Part shown: positions 47,398 to 58,794 of the stretch, piece after piece | Position numbering within the stretch: position 1 is the stretch's first letter | Layout: each line of letters begins with the position of its first letter | NCBI GenBank assembly: GCA_003008705.1 | Contig: PDUO01000010.1 | Span: forward strand, 868,001 to 932,000 | From: Pezicula radicicola | Taxonomy: Eukaryota; Ascomycota; Leotiomycetes; Helotiales; Dermateaceae | DNA length: 64,000 nucleotides | Direction of reading: 5' to 3' | The notes under the pieces: generated by a model | Database searches by the model: none | Told to the model about the DNA's origin: nothing | Seen by the model: only the letters and a program-made list of their open reading frames with translations | Made by a program: the position numbers and the translations under genes

Positions 47398-49006
47398 ATG
47401 CAGCTTCCACGACGACTCGGATCGGCAACCGTCAGATCCGTGGCTGTCACTCTTCTTATTGTTCTCTCCGTTCTTGCTGTCGTATCCATTGGCGAGGGTT
47501 TCAAGTTCTATGCCATCCGCAAGGAAGCCCAGAATGGTGGTCTTGGAAAGCGAGCTGGTTCGAACCTTACGTTTTCTTTTCCCGCAAGGTGAGAGCTGAC
47601 CTAACTCACCTTCTACCAAGCTAATTTTGTTACAGTCTTCTAGGAAATACACCTACTCTATCGACGGATATCGTGGCCAAGCTCCTCAATGGAGCGCCTA
47701 TCGAAGCCCCTTCAACTTCCCCTATCAATACAACAGCAACAATTGGTCCTATTCTTGGGTCTCAGCTTGCTGGAAATGACTCGGTTGTTCCGCAGACATC
47801 CTCCGCTTTGCCCATCTCCTCTGCTTTATCAGCATCGTCTACTTTGTCACACAGTGTATGCTCGCCATCTACTGTAACTAAATACGTACCTGTGGGTTAC
47901 TCGTTGCAGCCCACGAGCCCTCAGTCTACAGTAACGGAAACATGGTTCAGCATTCAACACGCCTATGCCACGACGTCAATCAGCTTCGTAGCTGTTACGA
48001 TTACTTCAACCGCGTATCTGGTTCGTGGTGAGAGTGTGCCTGTTCCTAGCATCACGGCTCCGATTACTGGAGGTATTTCTTTTCCTCAGCTAGAGCTTCC
48101 TTTAGGTGTTGCCTCAATTTGCGAAATTCTCCCGTCGACCACCTCTGTAGGTTCTACAGCAATACTGCCCACAACGTGTAAGTCAAGAGCCTAGCTATTT
48201 TGAGTAACTTAAACTAATTCAATGATCAAGCTATCGGATTGCCTTCCAGTGTTATTTCAACCCCATTGACGATAGGGCAAGTCTTATCACTGCCACTCAC
48301 GTCAAGTAAGTGCAGTTCTATATCTTTTGAGAAACTCAACGTATCTGGGTAACTCACAATATCTGGGTAACTCAAAATATTTGGGTAACTCAAAATATCT
48401 GGGTAATTCACAATATCTGGGTAACTCAAACTAACTTAGTAACTCATAGGTTTTACCTCGGCCCAGATCTCAAATCCAGTATCGAATGTTGTACAAAACG
48501 TTAGCAGTGCTGTAAGTGGTCTGCTCAACACGGCTCAAGGCGATCTTTCCAATGTTGTCAATGGAGTCACTGGAGCTGCAGCAAGTTTGGCCAGTACAGT
48601 GAGAAGTGACGTTACGAAGTTAGTCGGGGACCTTTCCACCAGTACAGGTGCCGCCAATGTTGTGGCAGACGTCTCAAGCCTGATCAGTGACCTCAGTTAC
48701 GGGGTGAACAACGTCGTTGGTAATGTTGAGACCGGGTCAGTGAGTGCGATCTCAAGTCTGGAAGGCGCTGCTGGAAACGTTGTTGATTCTGTTGCTTCGG
48801 TGGCAAGTGAAAATCTGGGAAATGTTCCCGGGGGATCGACCGTTGGAAGCTATTCAAGTGCTAACGCCGAATCGATTGTTAATGTTGTTGCCACCGTCAA
48901 TGGTGTCAGTATGGTGCTTCCAATCGTTGTTGGGTCCTCGACAAACGGAGGCATGTTAAGCGGTCTGGGCATCAAGAGAGACCAAAAGATCTCAGATGGT
49001 ATTTGA
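47398..49006 (+). CDS. Ser/Thr-rich membrane-anchored cell-surface protein
   Basis: Protein of 454 aa. Exons are 47398-47588, 47636-48177, 48231-48305 and 48450-49006. The N-terminus has a basic start and one membrane segment (SVAVTLLIVLSVLAVVSIG), read as a signal anchor or signal peptide, followed by KRAGSNLTF. The extracellular part is Ser/Thr/Pro-rich (PQTSSALPISSALSASSTL, VTKYVPVGY, STVTETWFS), so heavy O-glycosylation is likely. The C-terminal region has a regular amphipathic pattern of Val/Ser/Asn (VSNVVQNVSSAVSGLL, ANVVADVSSLISDLSYGVN, GAAGNVVDSVASVASENL). Family not recognised. Intron 3 (48306-48449) consists mainly of an 18-bp tandem repeat, and intron 2 shows a related word. Splice joins are supported by phase. 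Confidence 0.72.
48333..48440 (+). repeat. 18-bp minisatellite inside intron 3
   Basis: Six consecutive 18-bp units, core AACTCAAAATATCTGGGT, at 48333, 48351, 48369, 48387, 48405 and 48423. The last unit is altered to contain CTAAC, a likely branch point, and runs directly into the 3' splice site ACTCATAG at 48449. Every unit would bring an in-frame TAA if retained. Confidence 0.9.
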
Positions 49007-49201
49007 GATCGCGTCCTGGATGTTCTGAGTTTGTCATCGAAGATTAGAGTTATGGGTTATTCATAAAAATCATACATGAAATTATGAGGGATCAGCACCA
49101 ACATTGTGGCGTTATAATGGTGGAGGGCATTTTGGAACGTAGCTTTAGCTAGATATAATGGATATTTCTCTCTCGCACACTGATGGCCATCCAAAGTAAG
49201 T
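49007..49201. other. 3' flank of the Ser/Thr-rich protein gene
   Basis: Downstream of the stop codon and before the 18-bp array. No feature recognised. Confidence 0.4.
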
Positions 49202-49291
49202 GAGTTACCCAAATCAAGTGAGTTACCCAAATCAAGTAAGTTACCTAAATCAAGTGAGTTACTCAGATCAAGTTGGTTACTTAAATGAAGT
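49202..49291 (+). repeat. 18-bp minisatellite, five units
   Basis: Five 18-bp units, core GAGTTACCCAAATCAAGT, at 49202, 49220, 49238, 49256 and 49274, with decayed copies to about 49420. The reverse complement shares GGGTAACTC with the intron-3 array of the neighbouring gene and has the same period. The rest of the gap to 50000 is non-coding. Confidence 0.9.
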
Positions 49292-50000
49292 GAGTCGCTG
49301 AAGTCAAAATTCACTCAAATCAAGGAAGTTCCACAAGTCAGCCAAGTCAAATGAGTTGCTAATACAAGTGTTACTGAAGTTGAGAGCTACCCGAGTCAAC
49401 TGAGTTACCCAAGGTAAGAGTTATATAAAAATCCCCCATCTTGATAATCATTCTACCCGAAAGGTCAAATCCCACAAAGCAATTTAGATAGTACTCAATT
49501 TGCGTCATTAATGATTCCATCGCCTAGGTTAACACCGACGCTACGGTCAAAAGGAAGCTCGAGTGTTAAGGTGGTGAAGGGACATTAAATAATCGACACA
49601 CAACACTGGGGAATATTTAGCATCTATTTGATCCTAGCTTAAGATAGTAAAGAAAGACAATAATCTAAAATAGATAGCTTCTAGCTATACGCATTTTAAT
49701 AGGTGATAGATAAGTAAAGAGAAGTACGAGTATTTGTTTTGGTTACCATGCTGGCGACTAAAAATATATGCTCCCACTTTTGTGGATCTTGGTGCGGCGG
49801 TTACGCTATCAGAAACTTTTTGTGCCGACATCGTCACTGGTAAAGTCACAGTCATACCACGTGAAAGCAAAACTTGGTTGGAGTATATGAAGTGGGCTGC
49901 TTTTCTCGTCCCATTTGAATTGGCGACCTTTTGTTCTTTTTGAATCAATTTTCAAAATTTGGAGCTGCAGTCGTCGCTGTGATTCTCGTCTTGGTTCAAA

Positions 50001-51484
50001 ATGTCGCTTGCTGGCACTGTGGCTGTTATTGGTGCAGGACCCGGTGGTCTTGCAGCGGCAAAATATTTGGTTGCTGAAAGGGTATTCGCGCAAATCACCG
50101 TCTTTGAGTCGAGACCAAGTGTTGGAGGTGTTTGGTGTGCTACTCCTCATGATTCCTTGGATAGGAACTTTACGATTCCACGGACGTTGCCAAGTACGGT
50201 TCCCAATGAACCTGTATCTCGAGATGGCAAACTGGAAATCATCAGTCCGGTTTATGATCTTCTGGATACCAATATCCCGCATACCTTGATGAAGTATTCG
50301 GACCTGGATTTCCCGGAGGATGCACCACTTTTTCCACCGCATAAGATGGTGAGGGAGTATTTGGAGAAGTATTCGGAGGAGATTGAAGACTTGATTTGTT
50401 TTGGGACGCAGGTTCTTGAGGTGGTACCGGATAGGGTTATTAGGAAGTGGTTGGTTAAGACGAGGGATTTGGCTAGTGGTGAAGTAGCAAATGATATCTT
50501 CGATGCTGTGGTTGTTGCTACTGGGCATTATGATGATCCTTTTGTCCCTGATATCGAAGGAATGAAGGTTTGGAATAAGAAGTTTCCTGGGGCTATATCT
50601 CACTCGAAGTTCTATAGACGACCTGAAAATTTCAAGGATAAGGTACTGTTCCTTTCCTTTTCTCCTTTTGGTGTTCAAAAATGTTGACCATCTGATAGAA
50701 AGTCATTATTGTTGGCCACTCGGCTTCTGGAATCGATCTCGCAAACCAGATTTCAACTGTCTCCAAGAAACCTCTTATAATAAGTGAGAAGAATGCAACT
50801 CTACTACCACCGGAATCGGATTGCTTAACCATAACTCTCCCCGAGATATCAGAGTTCATCCCGGAAAACCGCTCCGTGAAATTCGCCAATGGACACATCG
50901 AGACGGAAGTCGACAACGTCGTCTTCTGTACGGGTTACATGTACTCGTACCCATTTCTGAAGACTCTATCTCCACCCCTCGTCACAGACGGAGACAGAGT
51001 CCAAAATCTGTATCAACAAATTTTCTACCATCCGATCCCCACTCTCTCTTTCGTCGGTCTCCCACAACGCATCGTACCATTTCCCGTCTCAGAAGGTCAA
51101 TCCGCACTCATAGCTCGAGTCCTCTCAGGCCGTCTTTCCCTACCTTCAGAATCCCACATGCGAGCTTGGGAAACAGAATATGTAGCCCATTCAGGCGGTG
51201 GAAAAGCATTCCATGATTTGAAGTTCCCGCTTGATGCTACTTATATCAATATGCTACATGACCGAAGTGCTTCTGCGTTTACGAGAAATGGGTTGGAGAA
51301 TGATGGGAAGGGGAAATTACCGCCGTATTGGGGAGAGAGGGAAGCGTGGGTGAGAGAAAGGTTTCCTTTGATTAAGGAGGCTAGTTTGAAGTTGGGGATT
51401 GAGAGACATAAGATTAAGATATTGGAGCAGTTGGGGTTTGATTTTGAGAAGTGGAAGGAGGGTGAAGTTGGGGTTGAGAAGTAG
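50001..51484 (+). CDS. Flavin-containing monooxygenase (FMO-like)
   Basis: Protein of 475 aa. Exons are 50001-50642 and 50699-51484. It carries the FAD Rossmann motif VAVIGAGPGGLAAAKYL (GxGxxG, 11-16), the FMO fingerprint FPGAISHSKFY (FxGxxxHxxxY) and the NADPH motif KVIIVGHSASGIDLANQ (GxSxSG), the last formed across the intron. ATGHYDDPFVPDI and FCTGYMYSYPFL fit the family. Yeast Fmo1 oxidises thiols in the ER; filamentous fungi have many paralogues for S- or N-oxidation of diverse compounds. No signal peptide. Followed 820 bp downstream by a permease gene on the same strand; a metabolic link is possible but unproven. Confidence 0.92.
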
Positions 51485-52304
51485 GGGGTCGTTGATGTGA
51501 AGTTGTGATATTGACAAGGGCTTGTTGGTTATTTATTGTGTTGTGGTACAGTACAGTATGCATAGACAGGGTCGCCACATGGTCGCGTAGCTCAGGGGCG
51601 AGATCCATAGATCGAAGATCTTCACCTTTTACCGTAGACGTGTAGAGTAATTTATATTGAATTATTATAATTAGATTGTTCATTTCACTGTAATGCGTGG
51701 GAAAGAAACTGTGCCCTTTTCATTTAGTGCATTCTCCAGCTGGTTATACTGTCGTACCATCGTTATCAGACCTTAAGATACTCGTATCGATTGGTAGGCT
51801 TGGAAGTTCATAACAGTGGCAACAATTATTAAGGTCAAGTTCAATGTTGGACAGTTACGAGTACGAAATGATGCGTAGCTCACTTGTTCCCCGCATTCTC
51901 TATTTTGCTGCCCGTTAAAGGCTGTAAAAGGCCCCTTATCAGAACTGAGGACGCACGCTCCAAGCTAAAAACGGCACTTCCGTTGCTTTAGCCGAGCTCA
52001 TCCGCACGCTGGCCATGGCGCAAGTCTCTATCTAGACGATTTCACGCGATTCTATTACTTTACCGGCGGAAAAGCTGAGGGCAACCCCATGTTAGAGCTA
52101 CGATACGAGATTGCACCGATATCAAATATATCAGATCATTATGGGGGAAAGTTAAATATCCATTACCATCGAATTGATAGGCGGTACCAAGAAATGCACT
52201 ATCATAACGGCAACTACATATATAAACACTTCCACCATGTCCATTCGCGTCCTCCTTGACTTGGTCCATTGCTCTTCGTGCCGAACCAGAACCAGTCAAT
52301 CACC
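51485..52304. other. Intergenic region between FMO and permease genes
   Basis: About 820 bp: 3' UTR of the FMO gene, then the permease promoter with a TATA box at 52219. No other gene seen. Confidence 0.5.
52219..52226 (+). promoter_or_regulatory. TATA box of the permease gene
   Basis: TATATAAA 79 bp before the ATG at 52305. Suggests regulated expression. Confidence 0.5.
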
Positions 52305-54059
52305 ATGGCTTCCAACGACGTGAAATCAGTCCAGACCGCTGAGACGAAAGTCGCAACTCCTGTGGCCAACCCGGACGATATTGAGATTGGAGAAATCAGT
52401 CCGGCTAAGTTGGATCGCGCCGAGGAGTTCTTGCGTGAAAATGACATTAGTCATGAGAGGGTTCATGAGTTGGTTGAGGATGTTGCCGAGAATAAACGGT
52501 TGATTCGGAAGGTGGATTTAATTATGTTGCCTTTGTTGATGGGAACATATGTGCTTCAGTATATTGACAAGTATGTATTTTATTCTGGTTTATCACCTGC
52601 CAATTCTAAACCTGAGAAAATTGCTAACGTCGCGCTCGTAAAGGTCAGCTTTAGCCTATTCTGCGGTCTTTGATCTTTTAACAGACACCGGCATGAGCAC
52701 CGATCAATATGCAAATCTCACAACCTTTTTCTACCTCGGATACCTGGTCTCAGAATATCCATGGTCATATCTAGCTCAGAAGACGAATGTTGCCAATGTT
52801 GTTTCTGGCTGTGTGGTGGCTTGGGGGTCTGTGCTGATGTTGGCTGCTGCTTGCACATCATACCAAGGACTTGCAGCATGCAGATTTTTCCTCGGTGTAT
52901 TTGAAGGTATGCTAATCCGTTCTTTTTCAATTTATCAGAGATCTAACGTCTTTAGCCCCCATCACACCATGCTTTATGATGATAGTTGGAATGTGGTACC
53001 TGCGCGAGCAGCAACCCTTTAGAGCTGGAATGTTCTACTGCTGCAACGGGATCGGCTCTATGCTCGGCGGAGTTATAACATACGGTATTGGAGTCGGTTT
53101 AAAACATAAATCATTCCCAGTTTGGAAAGTCATCTTCCTCCTATGCGGTGGCTGCACGGTTCTTTGGGGGATCATCCTCTGGTTCCTCATGCCAGCCGAT
53201 ATCATGAACACCAAGCGTCTCAACATCACAGAAAAGGCGACACTCATTGGTAGAGGATGGAGCAATCAGACCGGTATCTTGAACAAGCAGATTAAGTGGT
53301 ACCAAATCCGTGAGGCATTGATCGACCCTCAAGTTTGGATTCTGTTCCTCTTTACGTTCTTGAATGAACTTATCAATGGTGGTTTTGCCAACTTTGGAAA
53401 ACTTATTCTGAAGGCCGTTGTTAAAGGATCTCTTGAGACAACTGCTCTCGCTATTCCACAGGGAGCTTTCCAGGTCTTTTTCATTCTGTCCGGAACCTTT
53501 ATGGCATCTAAACTCCGCAACTTCCGCACTATCGTAATGGCCATTTACATTATCCCGACCATCGTCGGAATCTCACTTATGTGGCAGCTTCCTAGAACCA
53601 ACAAGTACGGAAACCTATTAGGTTATTACATTACCGGATCCTTCGTATCGGCATTGGTAGTTGCGCTGCAAATGCCAGCTTCTAATCTTGGAGGTTATAC
53701 CAAGCGTGTCACAGGTACCGCATTTGTGTTCCTAGCATATTGCTTAGGGAACATTATTGGACCTCATGCATTCCTCGCAAAAGAGTCACCTACATATCCA
53801 ACTGGGTAAGTCTTTTTCTCCTCTCGCTTTAGCCTTTATTGTATCATACTAACATATATTTCAAAGATGCAAATTAATCCTGGGTTGCGCTGCTGGCCAG
53901 ATATTCCTTGCTTGTTGCTTGCGTCTACTGTTGGCGAGACGTAATAAGCAGAGAGATGCTGCTGCCTTGACTGTAGCTCCTGCGAAGGAAGGTACTGAGG
54001 TGGAGATCTACACTGATTTGACGGACTTTGAGAACCCAGCATTTAGATATGTTCTGTGA
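52305..54059 (+). CDS. MFS anion:cation symporter (Dal5/Tna1-like permease)
   Basis: Protein of 523 aa. Exons are 52305-52570, 52644-52906, 52956-53805 and 53867-54059. The N-terminus is acidic and cytosolic. The family hallmark appears after splicing: VDLIMLPLLMGTYVLQYIDK joined to SALAYSAVFDLLTDTGMS. Then come YLGYLVSEYPWSYLAQK, CRFFLGVFEAPITPCFMMIVGMWY and NGIGSMLGGVITYGIG. The last exon adds the final membrane segment and a tail ending FENPAFRYVL. The N-P-A-F-R-Y end is conserved in allantoate-permease-type carriers. Twelve TM segments. Substrates of the family include allantoate, nicotinate, biotin and dipeptides; the specific one cannot be read here. Confidence 0.93.
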
Positions 54060-54717
54060 GGGGAGGACCGTTGTGCAATTATTGTACTAGCTAATGTAAA
54101 TCATGATATCAAGAACACTTTATTGTTTATGTTTTATCTCGATGCAACTTGATTTTGTCTCTTCTTTGGCCCTGGCACGTGATCGAATATTATGAATGAC
54201 TATGGCTTCCCTTTTGGCCAGCACGAACCAAAGACTTTCAATAAAAAGGAAGAGAAAGAGACTTTACCAAAGTCTTTGTCCTGAAAATGCCAACGCTACA
54301 ACTCTTCGCTTTAAGATATCTCACATGATGAATACCCTTTTATTAAGCGAGGCCCAATGTAGTAAAAGGCTCAACTTCCCCCATGTCTTGGCAACCCCCT
54401 ATTTTCTCGATTCTCTTCCTTGTCGCCGCCCCTTTCGACTACAAGAAACTTGCGCCACTGACAACAACAACCACGCATAATCCCAAGATCATCACCAAGA
54501 AAGTATGAATTATAAGACTTCGTCGCTAAGACTAGAAAGAAAGTTCTTGCCACTCTGGCGAGTCGCTGCGAAGCGCCGTTCTTTGAGCCCTTTGTTCCAT
54601 CTCAGCGGTGTCATATCCCGGCACTCAAGGTCTTCAGATTCATCCGAAGTCAAACCTACGAGAGCAACCCGTACGATCCAAGTGGAGTGGTCAAAGAGCT
54701 GGCTCTCAATACTACAG
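54060..54717. other. Intergenic region downstream of the permease gene
   Basis: No coding feature; open frames on both strands (54196-54480, 54505-54792) show no domain. Confidence 0.45.
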
Positions 54718-54995
54718 TATCCCCCCCTAAATAAAGGTTTATTCGGTGGGCTGGCGGGTCGGAGCAATAGAGGGTACACTCTGTGTGGTTGAAGCCCTTA
54801 AGAAGCCCTTGCCTGCCTTGTTTCATAGGCCAAAATCTGGTCTGTTGTAAAAACTAGAGCGTACGTAGAAGGTTCAAGTGGCCTGTCTGCCTCCTGTTAG
54901 GCTACGAAAGCAGTACTTTCTATTTGTTAGACCCCCTGACAGCTGGTTCCACCCGCCCACCGAATAAACCTTTATTTAGGGGGGGAGGGGGGATA
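54718..54995. mobile_element. MITE-like element with inverted ends and TA duplication
   Basis: Element of 274 bp (54720-54993) between two TA dinucleotides. The left arm, 54720-54758, reads TCCCCCCCTAAATAAAGG then TTTATTCGGTGGG. The right arm, 54952-54993, is its inverted copy with a few extra C residues at the tip. No coding capacity. Inverted ends plus a TA target duplication fit a non-autonomous Tc1/mariner-type MITE. Confidence 0.78.
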
Positions 54996-56366
54996 GTATT
55001 TCATGTTCATTTGAATGCCTGAGACAACGAGGGCTCTTGTGCGGCTGATAAGTTGTTACTTTGCATGTTGTTGGCATTACAATCAGCTGTGCTCGCATAT
55101 CAACTTCAACTTCATAAAGTCTCAGAAGTCCACCTGCAATTTTCTATCTCCAAGTTCCAAGAAGTTCTTGGACTTCCTTTGGGACGAGTCATCTGGGTCA
55201 CCCTAGGAAACTGAATCTCGTTCCTGACTACGGCATGTTATTCAGTAGGATTTCTTTTATTAAGGTTCGATTTATTATACTTTTTTTTGCGACACCCCAT
55301 GCTTGGCGCATAAGAGCCGCCTGCGACCTGTACAACCCTCCGCTGTTTCCGTACAACGTTGTTCGTATAAGGTCTTATTTTGTACGAGCTCTTGTTTGCT
55401 GGCATATCCGAGACTTCCAGAAGGTTTCTTTCTCTACTTTGAACCCACAATTTCTACTGTCTTTCTTGGACCATAAACAATTAATCAGGCATTCAGAGTC
55501 GGTCAAGTTCGTTCAGAGTATCACCTCCAGGTATTGGACTTTCTTGAATTCAAGTAGAAAATATCCAGCGACTCGGTGGTTAGGGTACATAATGTGGCCT
55601 TACTCTACACATTCTACACAAAAGCCACCCGCAGGTAACAAAACTCCGGATTCCGGAGGTATCGCCAAGGGGTATTTGCGGGTGTGGCTAACCCTAGTTC
55701 ATCCCGATTCCATGGTTCCACCTTATACCCAGCACTGTAGCTAGGCTTGTTTTGTATCAAAGTGCCTCCAGCTATTCTTGTGATAGTTTCCCAGTAGGGG
55801 CTGTGAAAATAGGACGCTTTTGACTTTGTACGATGTTCTTGTTAGGCTGAAATTATATGGTCTGATAGTTCATTGACTTTTTTACGGGTCTTGGTTTGAG
55901 GGGTCTACAGTAATGCAAAGCTTTGAGTCTTCTCATGACTCAATATTTCTGTTTACTTTACTTCGTCTGTTAATTGCTCGAGGAGAATGTCACTATTAAG
56001 GAAGAACAGCTTTAGCCCTATTAAAACCTATCGAAATTCCCTCTACAGACAATGCACTGTTCAATACAATTTTATAGTATTATTTTTTCCTTTTACACCA
56101 AGACACTTTTTAGCAGTCCCAAATAAGGAGCAGCCCTATCGTCCCAGCATCTACATTTAAAGTTTTGGTCCCTGGTGACCCTTAAACCTTACAAGGGTAT
56201 TGTTGTATGTATCCACATTGAAGTAAATTGAACGGACCATACTTCCTGCTAGAACACCAAAAGTAAGGCCAAGGTGATGTAATGACCTCCTTTCCATTAT
56301 GAATGAGGGCTATGCGTTACGGAAAGCCGGCCAAGACAACACAGGCCTCTCAGTAAGGGAAGGAAA
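54996..56366. other. Gene-poor region upstream of the LysM gene
   Basis: About 1.4 kb. One open frame of 169 codons (55235-55744) lacks a signal peptide or recognisable domain and is not called. AT-rich, nothing else identifiable. Confidence 0.4.
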
Positions 56367-56373
56367 TATAAAG
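56367..56373 (+). promoter_or_regulatory. TATA box of the LysM gene
   Basis: TATAAAG about 149 bp before the ATG at 56522, followed by a CA/CT-rich leader. Consistent with inducible expression. Confidence 0.5.
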
Positions 56374-56521
56374 ACTGTCTTTCCACCTATCCATAGCTCA
56401 TCACAGCACCAGTTGCACACAATCTTTACAACCAGCTCTTCAGCCATTCACTCATTCAATAAGATTTTCATAACCCAACACTCTTTCAAACCCCCAACCC
56501 CAATACCAACCAACCGCAAAC

Positions 56522-57022
56522 ATGAAGTTCCTCAGCATCGCAGCCGCTCTCCTCCCCATCGTCTCCGGTCTCGTCCTACCAAGAACCCTTTCAGAAGTCA
56601 GCGAAAGCCTTTCTCTCCGCGCCGAAGATCCCTGCCGCATCGTCAGCAACGTCACGGTCGTCTCAGGTGATACTTTGACCAAGATTGCAAACGCTACCGG
56701 CTCAACTGTAGATGCCATTGTCTTCGTCAACCCAAACATCACCAACCCAGACTTCATCTATGTCGGCGAAGTTATCAACATCCCCGCCACAGAATGTAAC
56801 GATGTCGCTCCAGCTCTCTCAGATACCACCGCAGCAACCGCCACTTGTGCTACTGTTGGCACTGCTTCAACCTATACCGTCGCCGCAGGAGATACTTTGA
56901 CTATTATCGCGGCTCGTTTCGGTATCACTTTAGATGCGCTTGTGGCTGCCAATCCTCAGATTGAGGATATTGATGTTATTGATATTGGCGAGGTTATCAA
57001 CATTCCTGTTTGTACCTCTTAG
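56522..57022 (+). CDS. Secreted two-LysM protein (LysM effector-like)
   Basis: Intronless protein of 166 aa. Signal peptide MKFLSIAAALLPIVSGLVLP, then two LysM domains at about 44-88 (VTVVSGDTLTKIANATGST ... VGEVINIPA) and 118-162 (YTVAAGDTLTIIAARFGIT ... IGEVINIPV). Cysteines flank each domain (DPC, ATEC, ATC, VCTS), matching the disulfide pattern of fungal LysM proteins. There is no catalytic domain. Such small secreted LysM proteins bind chitin oligomers; in plant pathogens some (Ecp6/Slp1 type) hide chitin from host receptors, while others serve in spores or cell wall. Which applies here cannot be told. A GH18-CBM18 chitinase lies 3 kb downstream on the same strand. Confidence 0.93.
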   Translation: MKFLSIAAALLPIVSGLVLPRTLSEVSESLSLRAEDPCRIVSNVTVVSGDTLTKIANATGSTVDAIVFVNPNITNPDFIYVGEVINIPATECNDVAPALSDTTAATATCATVGTASTYTVAAGDTLTIIAARFGITLDALVAANPQIEDIDVIDIGEVINIPVCTS

Positions 57023-58794
57023 GATCTTCTGTTAGGACTTGTATGATTAGATAGAGGACTGGGGTGGGGTGGATGGTCAAATGGGGGAATGCTTTGGTGG
57101 TTTTAATTATCTTGGACTAGTTTATTGTTCATTCTAATTCCATCATATTGGCCTTCCATAATCTTGCTTTTTGATGTCTTTGAATGCTTTTCAATGTGAA
57201 TGATCAGTTGTTATAATTCTGCAGATTCTTCAGTGGGGATTTTTATGCGTTTGTTCTCGCCTGTTCTTTCCTCCGTCATTCATCTTCCAAAGTCTCGCTT
57301 AACCTGTCGGTAATACCTCTTTCAACACCTATCAATCGCCTTGTACCTATTGCTTTCTGTCATTCTATCAACTATCATTCTATTGTAGCATCAATAGTCT
57401 CATCTTCCTGCAATTAACGAACTAGAAGCCATCTGCTACTCGAGGCTTCTAACTCGAATTTACTTCTACTAACAAAACAAGGAGCCGGTCTATTTGCTGA
57501 AATAATAAAACCAAACCTATCTATATTTAGATTTTTATGACTTCGAAGTACCTGAGTAATATACTTAGTTGTGATTATGGTTCTCTGGATTGAGTATTCT
57601 TCTTTCGCTTTGATTCTGTCTCTCCATACTTCCAATGCGGCCGCTGCGTGGGCCTGAAGGAGAAGAGGCTGATAGGTTATGAGAAAGGATGTATGAAGAG
57701 CTGAAGGCTTTGAAGTAAGTAGGTTGGTAAATGGTTTTGTATATGTAGTTAAGGCACAATTACTGTTCTTATATCTTACTAGTAGTAAATTGACAATAGC
57801 AACTTAGATAACAACAAAGGATAAATAACATAAGGCCTGATCTAATTCCTGTCCGTTTAGATCTAGATTTATACCTTAATAATCTTCAAACTTGTGTATC
57901 TAACAGACTTAGTAAGGGTTCTAAGTAGGAGATACTATTAGCTACTTCTCTTTCACTTCTATCTCTATGCGCTTTATCTATACCTATATAATCTTCTAGC
58001 TGTCTACAAATTTATGCGAACGAGGAAGATATTTTTGCAGGAAATCAGGAAGACTTCAAACATCTGGACCACCCCCCTTTTTTATATAAAAAAAAGAGAG
58101 ATGAGAATTCTACTATGAAAGAAGAAAACCTGTATTGTTATAAGTCTAGCTAAAGACAATTATAATCAACACACTACTAACTCATTCACCTTCACTAGCG
58201 AAAGTTAGGCAAATTGCGTTTATAATTATAGCGCTATTTTAATTCTTAGTCTTAAAACAAAACAACTTTGTCTTTGCAGCTAAGAACAACTACTCAATTA
58301 CAACATGGCACTATTGTTGCAGAGAAGAAAGAAACAAAGGAAATGTATAACAATAATACTATGCTACGCTTAACCAAAAGCTTCTTATAAGTTGGCATCT
58401 AAGAATTACCAAGGTAGTCGCTAGCAGCAAACTTTTAAAACGAGGTACAAGAAATAGGATTTGCCTCTGACAACAAAGTTTATATTGACAAAAGTAACTT
58501 TGTGTGCAATGCATTAAGTCTTTATCATCTTTCAATAGTTCACTGGTTATGCAGACAAGCTACTATCAAGTTTACTACCAATGATCCTAGGAGACCTATT
58601 ATGAATCCTCTTGTCTACGTCCAGTATGTCGTCCGTCTCTAGCTCAAAGAAATTTTGAGCCTAGTCTAAGCTTTGTCAACTCTAAACTTTTAGGAGTCTT
58701 GAGTGCTATAGCATTTCTCGATATTCACACACTCCTAAGACATGCCTTGCTACTCATCATGTCTTAGTTCCCCTGAAACCTTCTACTAGAAGGA
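57023..58794. other. AT-rich gene-poor region
   Basis: About 1.8 kb, strongly AT-rich from about 57740 to 58560, with no frame above 75 codons. It may contain a decayed upstream part of the gene fragment at 58.8 kb or a mutated repeat. Nothing identifiable. Confidence 0.45.

Noticed and set aside
48226..48429. Minus-strand frame reading SYPDI/LSYPNI repeats, and a similar LGNSLDL frame at 49057-49314
   Set aside because: These are translations of the 18-bp minisatellite arrays (18 bp gives 6-residue repeats) without start context or domain.
48333..49291. Possible CRISPR-like arrays
   Set aside because: Units are contiguous 18-bp tandem repeats without spacers in a eukaryotic genome.
49809..50678. 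289-codon open frame on the minus strand
   Set aside because: Lies opposite the flavin monooxygenase exon, whose FAD and NADPH motifs are clear; no domain on the antisense side.
55235..55744. 169-codon open frame
   Set aside because: No signal peptide, domain or splice signals; composition like the surrounding non-coding DNA. Could be an orphan gene, but unsupported.
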